From a virus: a stretch of DNA of 26,956 nt. This document shows positions 7,501 through 14,603 of this stretch, piece by piece. The position numbers were made by a program, and so were the translations under genes. Positions within the stretch are counted from its first letter, which is position 1. Every line of letters starts with the position of its first letter. The notes under the pieces are model-generated. The model was not told the origin of the DNA and made no database searches. It saw only the letters and a program-made list of their open reading frames with translations. The stretch covers positions 1-26,956 of IMG/VR virus record IMGVR_UViG_3300045738_002244. The stretch is one strand, 5' to 3'.

Positions 7501-7931
7501 CGCAAAGAGGAACGCACCCTTATAACATCCCACAATGAATTTTGCGGAACGACTAGATTTAATTGCTGTTTGTTAACTTTATAAAATTCAGCACTTGCAT
7601 CCCCAAAATCTACGTTCGTTATTTGGTGGAAGTTGGACCCTGTTATCAACACCAAGTCTCCGGCTCGTCCCGACCACTGTTTAACTTCTCCCACGGAAAC
7701 TTGATCATCGGGCCTCAAAATAACATTAACCTCCCCCGCTGAAACTACAGAGGTACTTGTGTCCACAAAAACCTCATTACTAAACGCTCCCTCGGGAACT
7801 TTACCCGAAATGCCCGTGGTATCCAAATAGGTCAAAGCCTTCACCGGCTCTTCACCCACCCTAACTTTCTCCACGAAATTCAAATTAACCCCGCTAACTA
7901 AGAAACCGCTATTTGGATAAAGAGTAGGCAT
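4539..7931 (-). CDS. Large IPT/TIG (Ig-like) repeat protein, probable virion tail component
   Basis: An 1130-residue protein made almost wholly of immunoglobulin-like IPT/TIG units of roughly 80-110 residues. Each has the core '(V/I/L)x(I/V/L)(S/T)Gxn(F/L)' followed by a short strand. I count about eleven such cores, for example VLITGSNFHQITNVDFG, VDIIGRNFGGATGVSF, IRLSGENF, LTIKGNNLFHITGAAI, VHVSGRRL, LSVTGVNF and VEISGQGFSAVDTVYF. There is no signal peptide. TIG units in phage virion proteins typically decorate tubes, sheaths or fibres and mediate weak carbohydrate or host-surface contact. The gene follows three tail-tube-like genes on the same strand with a seven-base gap, so I infer a tail surface or fibre protein. 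Its stop overlaps the stop of the convergent upstream-block gene (shared TTAA). Confidence 0.75.
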   Translation of the reverse strand: MPTLYPNSGFLVSGVNLNFVEKVRVGEEPVKALTYLDTTGISGKVPEGAFSNEVFVDTSTSVVSAGEVNVILRPDDQVSVGEVKQWSGRAGDLVLITGSNFHQITNVDFGDASAEFYKVNKQQLNLVVPQNSLWDVIRVRSSLRTGLNGSTSISSGNSPASNKFVPIPEIVGLSTGQQVTGETVDIIGRNFGGATGVSFNDIISAASVVGANLQTTVPSGDVWGKVSVLLRSGLVVSGNTDLEFKSLAKLTGYGPNASSSSQVIDGVTTYVGAGDTIRLSGENFIPEILYDSKETDLSASGYLVGFGGEGTTGLFNLVDDRVMTGIVPSTVPTGSGSLFLYSNHYPETFPSDINFFPKYSPPLITSVVNEYNNTTDPASGIAGNMLTIKGNNLFHITGAAITGGALGIGTYGTSALIGSPEGTSVRVIVGTDISTIYVHQAYNVTLSGTYGDVTGVDQFVGYGNPSISAVDPITNIAPNATGVITGTNLYSGTSAILVKDTMSNEYREMPCSGFVSDYTECKFTYPTAFTTGQYKIKVKNQRGQALENTVLGVYHSPELSGFAPSKVTVADTRVTVSGFFEQVTGVRIGEVDVAGFATQSDGSSISGILFTVNEDVTSDKIGIFTRGGNVFSETDLVVVPGKPIVSGYWVGEKNSEKPTTIDYNQVVAVGGNVHVSGRRLYLIEKLEVSGESNKFTTNILGERNYEGLDFSVPTEINPNSGLFNFVDYLGRTGTFDSSCDGSGLNVFSLSGYEGWEVPGGSIVASGNNLSGLNVLLTGATGDYVHALNTSSSGIDFDPVNNIQTVSFSVPTGIRNASHMIFSGQSNSAIYQPSEMINSLAVVTGIDGTGVGGAIATGAPLSVTGVNFYMSPSQVVSGAPIALISGTGYNLGVTGEATGGIFSELYETGMSGVNNTFVSVAQCVSKDSFIGTGHLLLLNGGESTVIDGGYGSLYNSYRDSDSYDFAPRQKDYFSDPLVFNGTWVDATGFGPEMGVTGSSVEISGQGFSAVDTVYFSPVSESVAYAVLAGDFTLNSDNKITVKVPKVTVSEQTAMDILLSGGTHDSIGTFAVLPDAPVFISNVLEADATITIGDNQVGIFSIIENVNGVPYVVTYERFSDGTVARGSSVPAP

Positions 7932-7938
7932 AATTAAA

Positions 7939-8763
7939 TCAATGGTCTAAACCTGTAACGCTGTTCACAACAGGCTCGGGGCCGGAAAGAGCGCTTTGGG
8001 TTATGTTAACTGTCTGTTTGATGTAGTCACCAGCAGAGGAAGCTAAATTTCTGCTGTTTATAACCCCCGAACAAACGAAGCTCTCCACTACATTTAAACT
8101 GGAGTCTTTAAGGTTAACCGATATCTTGGCGGCGTCTCCAGATATAGGTAAATAACCCGTGGGATTATCTATTTCAAAATTTATATTAACGGTTTTTGCC
8201 CCGAAACTGATGTCGCTCGGGACAGTTTCGTTCATTAGGTAAACGGGTCTCACTTCCGAGCTATAGTTATAGGTTCCCGCTATGAAGTTGTCTACGGCAC
8301 CCGTAGTAAACTCACCCTCGACTGCAGCATGAGCCATGTTTAAAATTTGAGTATTGGACGGAGCTGGTTGGTTTACGGGAGAAAAAACCCCTCTAGCATA
8401 GTCGAAAAAATCCACTGTCGCACTGGCTGAAGTAGGCGAATTGGGAGAAAAATTAACCGAATATGAAGTCAAAAAACCGCTCGAAAAATAAAGCCCACCA
8501 AAATTCCCTGACAATTGCTGACTACCTGAAAATGGTATCTCGCCTTGACCCGTAATAAACTCCTTAAAATAATCTTTTCCCGTAATATAGTAACTAAAAC
8601 TAAGCTGTCCCCCAATCCCATTCCCGGGAACCTGATCTTGGGTATGACGCTGGGTCATTAAATACTTGGGAGACAGACTTGTCCCAAGAGATATTTGAGC
8701 GCTGGAAGCTAAAATCTCATTATCATTGATGAGTAATCTTGAATTGTCAGCCGAATAAACCAC
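7939..8763 (-). CDS. Tail-tube-like protein, paralogue 3
   Basis: A 274-residue beta-rich protein. It starts with a GTG (MVYSADNSRLL), one base after the previous gene's stop. It shares a layout with the two upstream genes: an N-terminal strand pair with 'SAQISLGTSLSPKYLM', a central 'FSSGFLTSYSVNFSPNSP' matched by 'FSEGYLETYSVSCGIG' in paralogue 1 and by 'GSGYLNSYGVGIQGN' in paralogue 2, and a second half opened by 'VRPVYLMNETVP'. Large tail tube proteins of this type form stacked rings around the tape measure. Which paralogue is the main tube protein is not certain. No Cys-rich or metal site is visible. Neighbouring tube-like and TIG genes on the same strand support a structural role. Confidence 0.6.
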   Translation of the reverse strand: MVYSADNSRLLINDNEILASSAQISLGTSLSPKYLMTQRHTQDQVPGNGIGGQLSFSYYITGKDYFKEFITGQGEIPFSGSQQLSGNFGGLYFSSGFLTSYSVNFSPNSPTSASATVDFFDYARGVFSPVNQPAPSNTQILNMAHAAVEGEFTTGAVDNFIAGTYNYSSEVRPVYLMNETVPSDISFGAKTVNINFEIDNPTGYLPISGDAAKISVNLKDSSLNVVESFVCSGVINSRNLASSAGDYIKQTVNITQSALSGPEPVVNSVTGLDH

Positions 8764-8764
8764 A

Positions 8765-9625
8765 TTAATAAGCCGCCGTTAGATTTTTTTGGGTTCTTAC
8801 TATGTCATCCATTCCAGCAGACATCGCAGTAGAAACCTGTTTCGCACCACTAAGCCCAATTGTCATACCATTAGCATCCCCTAAACCCTTAACGGTTAAA
8901 GTAAGATCATTGGCTGCTGAATCGAAAGCCAAACCCGACTGGAAAATATCCTCTGTTATCCCCAACGTTTCTTGTGCATTCGTGTAAAGACACGTCATCG
9001 GAAATTCCTGTCCCACTTTATATACAGGGTTGTGGTTGAAAGTTATCGAATAATCAGCGCCAAAAACATTGGCGGAGCTGCTATCGCCCGCTATTGATGT
9101 TGCAAAATTATCTAAATTAGTATAACGTCCATGTGCGACACCGGTGGCTAGCTTCCCTGTTTGAATAGTCTGTCCTGCAAAATCATCCAGCCTTCCTGTT
9201 ACCGGAAGTTGTGTTCCTGACCCAAAGAAAGTAAATCCACAACTAGAGGAAGACACTGAATTGCCCTGTATCCCCACTCCGTAAGAATTCAGATAACCAC
9301 TTCCTGTAACACCAGCGAATCTAATCTCCACCCCACTTACTTCTGAATTATTAGCAGCCGCCTCCTTTATACCACTGGCTAAAGAGTTAATTATATTACC
9401 ATTAACCCCAAAATACGTTCCAGTAATAGTAGTTAAAAAAGAAAAAGATAAATCCCCCTGTCTTGCTCCAGCCGGAAACTGTCCTAACGTGCCCTTGCTT
9501 CCAATAGCGTAAAGGGGAGCTTGAGCGCTGGAAAAACTTAAGGAACAATCGGTAGCTAAAAGTTGCTCAGACACACCGTTGTGCGTGACCTCTACCGCTG
9601 CCTTATCATAAAATACCGTTGCCAT
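8765..9625 (-). CDS. Tail-tube-like protein, paralogue 2
   Basis: A 286-residue protein rich in Gly, Ser, Thr and Ala, as expected for a beta-barrel tube subunit. The N-terminal half contains 'QAPLYAIGSKGTLGQFPAGA', a pattern I associate with phage tail proteins, and 'GSGYLNSYGVGIQGN', the element shared with the paralogues. The second half includes 'FNHNPVYKVGQEFPM', equivalent to 'RPVYLMNETVP' and 'VPIYTLNADKP' in the others. It ends with a helical Ala/Thr-rich segment (KQVSTAMSAGMDD). The ATG at 9625 has AAGGA nearby and lies 18 bases after the GTGTAA element shared with other tail genes. It has its own 30-base upstream gap, so it may be separately expressed at high level. That would fit the major tube protein, but this is an inference. 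Confidence 0.6.
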   Translation of the reverse strand: MATVFYDKAAVEVTHNGVSEQLLATDCSLSFSSAQAPLYAIGSKGTLGQFPAGARQGDLSFSFLTTITGTYFGVNGNIINSLASGIKEAAANNSEVSGVEIRFAGVTGSGYLNSYGVGIQGNSVSSSSCGFTFFGSGTQLPVTGRLDDFAGQTIQTGKLATGVAHGRYTNLDNFATSIAGDSSSANVFGADYSITFNHNPVYKVGQEFPMTCLYTNAQETLGITEDIFQSGLAFDSAANDLTLTVKGLGDANGMTIGLSGAKQVSTAMSAGMDDIVRTQKNLTAAY

Positions 9626-9635
9626 GACCTTTTCC

Positions 9636-9652
9636 TTGTTTTATTACACTTT
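9636..9652 (-). promoter_or_regulatory. AGTGTAATAA promoter-like element before tube paralogue 2
   Basis: On the minus strand the 30-base spacer reads aaaAGTGTAATAAAAC then an AAGGA ribosome site. The same AGTGTAA-A/T-rich core precedes tube paralogue 1 (minus strand, 10511-10516) and, as CGTGTAATATAAT, precedes the M-like gene on the plus strand. It could be a TG-extended -10 box. No convincing -35 accompanies it. Confidence 0.3.
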
Positions 9653-9655
9653 TTT

Positions 9656-10495
9656 TTACCTTAATATAAAGGATCGTAAATTAAAATTAGCTACCGCATT
9701 AGATTTTGCATCGCCCTGAAACGATTCTGACGTCAAAAGCATATTGTCAAACGAGTACGAAAGTAATGTAGTATCAGAATTGTTTTTTTTCAAAGTTATT
9801 GTAGCGTTGCGGAAAACGGTCTCGTCTGGGACGAATCTCATGTTTTTTATCTCATAATCATCAACATCCAATGAAAAATTGACATTTACCTCTATCGGAG
9901 TACCGGCAATCACCTTAGCAGGCTTGTCGGCGTTAAGGGTATAGATAGGAACCCGAGGAGTGGCGATGTCTACGCTGAAAGAACGCATACGATTGGTGGT
10001 GAATTCATCTAAATTTACTTCCATGGAATTATAACTAGCTATATTTAGACTGGGAATAAGCCCGGGTGCTTGAGCATACTCAGAAAACAGCACCCCAGTT
10101 CCAAAATCTCCAAAAATTGTAGAAGTCGTAGAAGTTTGAGGAACCTCACCTATACCACACGAAACAGAGTAGGTTTCCAAATAACCCTCTGAAAAATAAA
10201 TTTTTTCAGCTCCATAGTCAATTATCCCACTAAAAGGAATATTTCCCGTTAAGTTTTGCATTACATCAAGGGACATTTGGCTACTGTATCCCTCTTCAAG
10301 AGTGTGGGTTAGCAAAGTGTTTAATTGTAGACTTGCTGTTTGGGCCCCTTGAGGCGCGTATTGTATTTCTGTAATTCCCAAGGAATCCAACGGCCGCGCT
10401 ACCGATTCGTACTGAGTAGAAATAGACTGAACCCCCAATATTCCGGTCCTATTGATGGTGATATTCTCAGCCTCTCTCCTAATTCTTCCTAACAT
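9656..10495 (-). CDS. Tail-tube-like protein, paralogue 1
   Basis: A 279-residue beta-rich protein. Unlike the other two it begins with a basic arm (MLGRIRREAENITINRTG). The shared central element is 'FSEGYLETYSVSCGIG' followed by a Thr/Ser-rich strand and 'GDFGTGVLFSEYAQ', comparable to 'VDFFDYARGVFSP' in paralogue 3. The second half opens with 'RVPIYTLNADKPAKVI' and ends in a strand-rich tail (FNLRSFILR). I infer a tail tube, tail terminator-like or tube-cap role, because two clearly related genes follow on the same strand and the tail-tip module lies divergently next to it. It is first in the minus-strand operon and reads from the 63-base divergent promoter region. AAGATAAGG lies shortly before the ATG as a ribosome-binding site. 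Confidence 0.58.
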   Translation of the reverse strand: MLGRIRREAENITINRTGILGVQSISTQYESVARPLDSLGITEIQYAPQGAQTASLQLNTLLTHTLEEGYSSQMSLDVMQNLTGNIPFSGIIDYGAEKIYFSEGYLETYSVSCGIGEVPQTSTTSTIFGDFGTGVLFSEYAQAPGLIPSLNIASYNSMEVNLDEFTTNRMRSFSVDIATPRVPIYTLNADKPAKVIAGTPIEVNVNFSLDVDDYEIKNMRFVPDETVFRNATITLKKNNSDTTLLSYSFDNMLLTSESFQGDAKSNAVANFNLRSFILR

Positions 10496-10509
10496 TACCT
10501 TATCTTTAT

Positions 10510-10538
10510 TTTACACTTGTTTTTACGTGTAATATAAT
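10510..10538 (+). promoter_or_regulatory. Promoter of the tail-tip operon
   Basis: TTTACA (10510-10515) and TATAAT (10533-10538) are exactly 17 bases apart. The -35 has one mismatch and the -10 is perfect. Transcription would start near 10545, leaving a short leader with AAGGA (10551-10555) just before the ATG at 10559. This is the best promoter in the window and likely drives the M-L-K-I-J series. Confidence 0.75.
10511..10532. repeat. Inverted repeat in the divergent tail promoter region
   Basis: TTACAC (10511-10516) and GTGTAA (10527-10532) are perfect inverted copies separated by ten bases. The pair lies between the -35 and -10 of the plus-strand promoter and faces the minus-strand operon. 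It may be an operator for a dimeric regulator binding one helical face (centre-to-centre spacing 16 bases), or two divergent copies of a promoter element. It is an observed repeat with an inferred role. Confidence 0.5.
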
Positions 10539-10558
10539 AAATAAAGGTTTAAGGAAAA

Positions 10559-11128
10559 ATGGCTGAGAGTATTTATACCGTAGAAGATTGGGCATCGGGC
10601 ACATCCTATCTAAAAAACAACATTGTTTTGAGGAGGGAAGACATCGGAGACACCGGAATTCCCAAGAAAATTAAATATTATTATGCCGCGAAAAGCAGCA
10701 CCGGCAAAACACCCCCCACCAACAATGACCAATACTGGGCTGGATACGTGGACTCAAACGGAGTCTCTGTCCCTCTTTTTACATGGACTCCTTCTTACAA
10801 CGTAACCACCAGTCACAAACCAAGAACTTTGACTGTAAATTTCGGAAATGGCTATGAGGAAAGAATTCCTGACGGCATCTTTAATACATTAATATCTCTA
10901 AGCGTTTCCTTTGATTTGCGAAACGAAACGGAAACTACAGCTATTTTGCATTTTTTGAGAACCCGCAAAGGATCAGAAAGCTTTATTGTTCAAAATCTCC
11001 CACAACCATACGCCGATATACCGGAAGGTGGCTACAGGAAAAAGTTCATATGTGATAACTTTTCTAGTACTTTTTCTTTTCACAATAATTACAGCATAAA
11101 GGCTACATTTATACAGAAAAATAACTAA
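10559..11128 (+). CDS. M: Lambda M-like minor tail protein with N-terminal carbohydrate-binding-like module
   Basis: A 189-residue protein. Residues about 75-187 match the lambda gpM-type minor tail protein: 'TLTVNFGNGYEERIPDGIF', then a strand with 'SVSFDLRNETETTAILHFL', then 'TRKGSESF' and a final 'STFSFHNNYSIKATFIQ'. In lambda gpM links the tube end to the tip. Residues 7-62 are extra. DWASGTSYLKNNIVL ... KYYYAAKSSTGKTPP ... QYW has the W-x-Y-xx-N/D-x-V ... YYA-K ... PP ... W pattern of small type 5/12 carbohydrate-binding (chitin-binding type 3) modules. The ATG is preceded by AAGGA and a strong promoter. Next gene follows after two bases. The module is an inference from spacing of aromatics. 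Confidence 0.8.
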   Translation: MAESIYTVEDWASGTSYLKNNIVLRREDIGDTGIPKKIKYYYAAKSSTGKTPPTNNDQYWAGYVDSNGVSVPLFTWTPSYNVTTSHKPRTLTVNFGNGYEERIPDGIFNTLISLSVSFDLRNETETTAILHFLRTRKGSESFIVQNLPQPYADIPEGGYRKKFICDNFSSTFSFHNNYSIKATFIQKNN

Positions 11129-11130
11129 AA

Positions 11131-13074
11131 ATGCCATATACTCCGACCAAGAGCATAGCCCAGTCCTCTTTCAAATCTGTTAGCGCGGAACTCGCCAACC
11201 TAAACCCTTCCGCGATCATAACCTTTTTTGAAATAGACGTTAGCGATGTTATGGAGTCAAATAATATAGCCAATTTGGGAGTGGAGGCGGATGCTTATGG
11301 AGTAACCCAAGATGTTCAAGATAATATTTTACGTTTTCATAACAGCATTAATGTTTTTAACTCGTTTTTAAAATGGCAAGGTAACACCTACTACCCATCC
11401 GCGATACAAGGAGAGGGCTTTGAAACTTCCTCCCGAGGAACCCTCCCAACGCCAACCCTAACAATAGTAACTCAAGGTTCCCAGAAAGACTTAATGGGGC
11501 TCCTCCGACATCAAATAAGAAAGTTTGGAGACATTGTAGGAGCCAAAGTAACACGCATAAGAACTTTTGCTAAATATTTAGACGTAGATAATTTTTTAGC
11601 GGTGGACGCCGAGGGGAAAGTTTCCCCGAACGCCTTACAAGATATGGCGACCGAAAACTTGGGAGAAATACCCGCTGGCTTTGAGCCTGACCCCTATGCG
11701 GAACTTCCCCGTGATATATATTATATAGAAAGAAAAGAAGCGGAAAACAAATCAATTTTAAAATACCAACTTTCTTCTAATTTAGACTTGGAAGGAATAC
11801 AAATCCCCAAAAGAATGATATTGGCCGACCGTTGCATGTTCGATTACCGCGGACCGGGATGTTGGTACCAACACAAGTACGAGACTGAAAGCTATAAGCT
11901 TGTATCATCGGTTTGGGCTGGAAGCGGGGCCGGAAACTGGGCTAATGCGACCACTCGAGATCAGGTTATATCTAACGGCGCACACAGTGGATCCCCTTAC
12001 ATGATATCAGTCGACCCCATCAATAATATTTTCCACACTGGTTACGTTGTTAATTTTTCAAGCGGCGCTACTTTTACCCTAAGCGATAACGTCTCTCTTT
12101 CTCCCGCCTCTACCCAGTATCCTGTCGGATCCACCAACCTTTTCGGATCCTTAAGTGGGTCTATTGCCAATGACGAAACGGGAACAATAAACTACAGTTA
12201 TGATACCCTTACAAGCAACACATCTAACGCTGAAATAACTGTTGCCTTAAGAAGTGGAGGAGGCTCAAGTACTAATGTAAACTTTTCAGTAGCCAACTCT
12301 CCCGCTTTCCCCGCCACCCCTAAGGAAGAATATGAATTAAAATTTAATTTTGCCTTCCTTAACGCCTCTAGCGAACAGTATCCCAATTTTCAAATCCAAA
12401 ATGCCACTGACATCAACAGTAAAGTAGGATGGAAGCAGGGATGGTCAACTATAACCCGAGCCGCCCAAGAAGGAACCACCATATTAAGATTCACTGTTAA
12501 TAATAAGGCGACAGGAACGGGAAACAACGCCATGCTTGTAGCCTCAAATACCAAATATGCAAATTGGAAAATAACAGATGTCACCCTCAACAAAGTAACC
12601 TCAAGACCACCCATTTTAAACAAAGCTGGATTAGATTATGGCAACTACGGAGAGACCCTATTACCCGAAAAAGCGCCACCAGTAGCGACAGACAACGATG
12701 AAAAAATAACCGAAGCGCTAGGAACCCAACTTCAGAAATCTAGATTTGATGATAAAGGACTATGGAACACCGCCCTTCAATACGAAACTGGAGATTACGT
12801 CTACCAGTTAAAAGATGATTTAAAATATTATTATGTTTGTAAAAAATCTCATTCAGGATTTCCCCCTCCTCACTCCTCTTATTGGATACCTGACCAATGC
12901 TCAAAAAGCCTTACTGGATGCCGGTTGAGATGGGGAACTAAAGCTTCAGGAGGGGCGGTCATAGGCTCAAAATGCATTATAGGTGGAGCCGCTACGGCAG
13001 GCGGAAAGGGTGGGCTTCCCTACGGAGGATTCCCAGCAGCCACCCAAGTACAACAAAGATTTATGTCCCGATGA
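11131..13074 (+). CDS. L: Lambda L-like iron-sulphur tail-tip protein with a large insertion
   Basis: A 647-residue homologue of lambda gpL (232 residues). The N-terminal part (1-246) follows lambda: a 'FFEIDVSD' strand, 'KWQGNTYYPSAIQGEGFE' (lambda: WQGRQYQPYPIQGSGFE), then 'KYLDVDNF' and 'LADRCMFDYRGPGCWY'. The last matches lambda LANTCTWTYRGDECGY. The C-terminal end has 'DQCSKSLTGCRLRWG' and 'LPYGGFPA', matching lambda KCSKCLSGCKFR and FGGFL. The four cysteines (235, 244, 590, 597) have lambda's spacing within each pair and in lambda hold a 4Fe-4S cluster. Between the pairs lie about 345 residues instead of about 22: a jelly-roll-like region (to about 520, ending WKITDVTLNKV) and a carbohydrate-binding-like module (W545-W585). 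The stop overlaps the K gene start (ATGA). Confidence 0.88.
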   Translation: MPYTPTKSIAQSSFKSVSAELANLNPSAIITFFEIDVSDVMESNNIANLGVEADAYGVTQDVQDNILRFHNSINVFNSFLKWQGNTYYPSAIQGEGFETSSRGTLPTPTLTIVTQGSQKDLMGLLRHQIRKFGDIVGAKVTRIRTFAKYLDVDNFLAVDAEGKVSPNALQDMATENLGEIPAGFEPDPYAELPRDIYYIERKEAENKSILKYQLSSNLDLEGIQIPKRMILADRCMFDYRGPGCWYQHKYETESYKLVSSVWAGSGAGNWANATTRDQVISNGAHSGSPYMISVDPINNIFHTGYVVNFSSGATFTLSDNVSLSPASTQYPVGSTNLFGSLSGSIANDETGTINYSYDTLTSNTSNAEITVALRSGGGSSTNVNFSVANSPAFPATPKEEYELKFNFAFLNASSEQYPNFQIQNATDINSKVGWKQGWSTITRAAQEGTTILRFTVNNKATGTGNNAMLVASNTKYANWKITDVTLNKVTSRPPILNKAGLDYGNYGETLLPEKAPPVATDNDEKITEALGTQLQKSRFDDKGLWNTALQYETGDYVYQLKDDLKYYYVCKKSHSGFPPPHSSYWIPDQCSKSLTGCRLRWGTKASGGAVIGSKCIIGGAATAGGKGGLPYGGFPAATQVQQRFMSR

Positions 13075-13817
13075 AACTAACGCAATACATAAAAGAACAC
13101 ATTAAATCCCACGCTTTGAAAGACGCCCCAAAGGAGTGCTGTGGTTTGATAGTGGAAAAAGATACCGCCCGCAAAGTCTTTAAATGCAAAAACATCTCTA
13201 CTTCCCCCCTAACTAGCTTTTCTCTAGACCCATTGGATTATTTAAAGTGTGCCTCTCAAGGAAAAATAAAAAGTGTTTACCATTCGCATTTGGAAGAAGA
13301 GGAGTTCTCAGAAGCAGACAAGACGAACAGTTCCTATCATAATGTTAACTATATAATGTTTAACATCAAAAATAATTCTTTTCGAGAATTTAATCCCAAG
13401 AAACAACAGACTTTATACCTCAACAAGCCCTTCAAGGTGGGGGTGAATGATTGCTTTACCTTGGTTCGAGACTACCTAAGCGAAAATACAAAAATACAAC
13501 TTCCACCCGAAGTTTGTGAAGCTTATTTTTTTGGAGCCCGAAAAGAAAATCTACAGAAAGCCATAGACCTCATTGACGAAGTGGCGTTATCTTATGCCAG
13601 AAAAGATTTTTCGAAGATATTTGTATCACACCTCGACGAGTTAAAGAAGAATGACATTTTGGTAATAGGGCTTCGGGAAAATAATACCCCTCTGCACTTA
13701 GCGGTGTATTTAGGAGACAATATGGTTATCCATCACCCCAGAAACAAATATGTTACCACCGAAAAAGTAATTTCCTCCTTTGCTAACCGAATCATTTATG
13801 CTTATAGACCCCAATGA
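13071..13817 (+). CDS. K: Lambda K-like tail-tip peptidase: JAMM metalloprotease domain plus NlpC/P60 domain
   Basis: A 248-residue homologue of lambda gpK. The start is the ATG at 13071, overlapping L's stop; a longer in-frame start at 12972 would lie inside L and only add non-homologous residues. The N-terminal half is a JAB/JAMM metalloprotease-like domain with Glu22 in KECCGLIVEK and the zinc motif HSHLEEEEFSEAD (His71, His73, Ser80, Asp83). The C-terminal half is NlpC/P60: catalytic Cys128 in VNDCFTLVRDY, His209 in PLHLAVYLGD, and His221/His222 in the later HHPRN. In lambda K is needed to assemble the tip and may cut peptidoglycan or other proteins at infection. All key residues appear intact. 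Its stop overlaps the I gene start (ATGA). Confidence 0.9.
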   Translation: MKLTQYIKEHIKSHALKDAPKECCGLIVEKDTARKVFKCKNISTSPLTSFSLDPLDYLKCASQGKIKSVYHSHLEEEEFSEADKTNSSYHNVNYIMFNIKNNSFREFNPKKQQTLYLNKPFKVGVNDCFTLVRDYLSENTKIQLPPEVCEAYFFGARKENLQKAIDLIDEVALSYARKDFSKIFVSHLDELKKNDILVIGLRENNTPLHLAVYLGDNMVIHHPRNKYVTTEKVISSFANRIIYAYRPQ

Positions 13818-14590
13818 AAAAATTAACACACATAACTTTGCATGGCATCCTGTCTGAACAGATAGGAAGACAAAATTTTGACTTGGCTGTAAGCAGCGTA
13901 GGGGAAGCCATGAGGGGAATTCAGGCCAACTGTAAAAAACTCTACAAATCACTTATAGAAAATGATGAGAAAAATATAAAATATAGAGTGTTAATAAATA
14001 AGAAAGATTTCTTGGTGGAAGAAGGTAAAGACCTCAACACCGAAGAAGGGATCAGATCATCAGAGTTAACGATGAATTTTCAGGATCTTAAGACGATAGA
14101 TATTGTTCCAGTAATGGAAGGCGAATCATCTCAGGAAAGAAAAGCAGATTCAAAATCTATTTTTGCAATAATAGCGGGTATTTTCTTGATAGCTCTTGGA
14201 ATTTGGATGGGGGGTAATCCGTACTTAATAATGGCGGGCTTAGGGCTACTGTTGGCAGGCGTATCGAACCTTCTTACTCCCACTCCTAAATTCGAAGATG
14301 TAAGGGAAATTGAAGGGGGAGGGAAGCCTTCCTACATGTTTAGCGGTCCCCAAAATACCGTACGGGAAGGTGGCCCCGTTTTTGTGGGGTACGGCAGACT
14401 TCTAGTTGGAAGTCATGTCATTCAAACTTCTCTAGATACTCTTGACACGGCTGCAGACATTATCCTAAACGATACATGGGGAATGTCTGACCACGGACTA
14501 CTCTATAGGATAAATAATCCGTCGGGAGGAGAACGCCTAAGACGACGAGTGCAACACGATTCCGATTGGACAGGGGGCCCTACAGGATAA
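13814..14590 (+). CDS. I: Lambda I-like tail-tip assembly protein
   Basis: A 258-residue homologue of the lambda gpI family. It starts with a ubiquitin-like beta fold (MKKLTHITLHGILSEQIG; 'FDLAVSSVGEAMRGI'), ending near 'IDIVPVMEG'. Two closely spaced hydrophobic helices follow (about residues 116-131 and 136-153), then the conserved C-terminal part 'FSGPQNTVREGGPVFVGYGR' and 'VGSHVIQTSLDT', matching lambda's 'GPVNT...G.PV...YG'. In lambda, I helps assemble the J tip and its hydrophobic segments are thought to pack in the tip or reach into the host membrane. A further 50-residue tail (NPSGGERLRRRVQHDSDW...) is variable. ATGA overlap with K; J starts 13 bases after the stop. Confidence 0.85.
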   Translation: MKKLTHITLHGILSEQIGRQNFDLAVSSVGEAMRGIQANCKKLYKSLIENDEKNIKYRVLINKKDFLVEEGKDLNTEEGIRSSELTMNFQDLKTIDIVPVMEGESSQERKADSKSIFAIIAGIFLIALGIWMGGNPYLIMAGLGLLLAGVSNLLTPTPKFEDVREIEGGGKPSYMFSGPQNTVREGGPVFVGYGRLLVGSHVIQTSLDTLDTAADIILNDTWGMSDHGLLYRINNPSGGERLRRRVQHDSDWTGGPTG

Positions 14591-14603
14591 GGAAAAAATT
14601 TAA

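Noticed and set aside
12972-13070. Upstream extension of the K-like gene
   Set aside because: It lies within the conserved C-terminal end of L; the ATG at 13071 overlaps L's stop in the usual ATGA arrangement and begins the homologous part.
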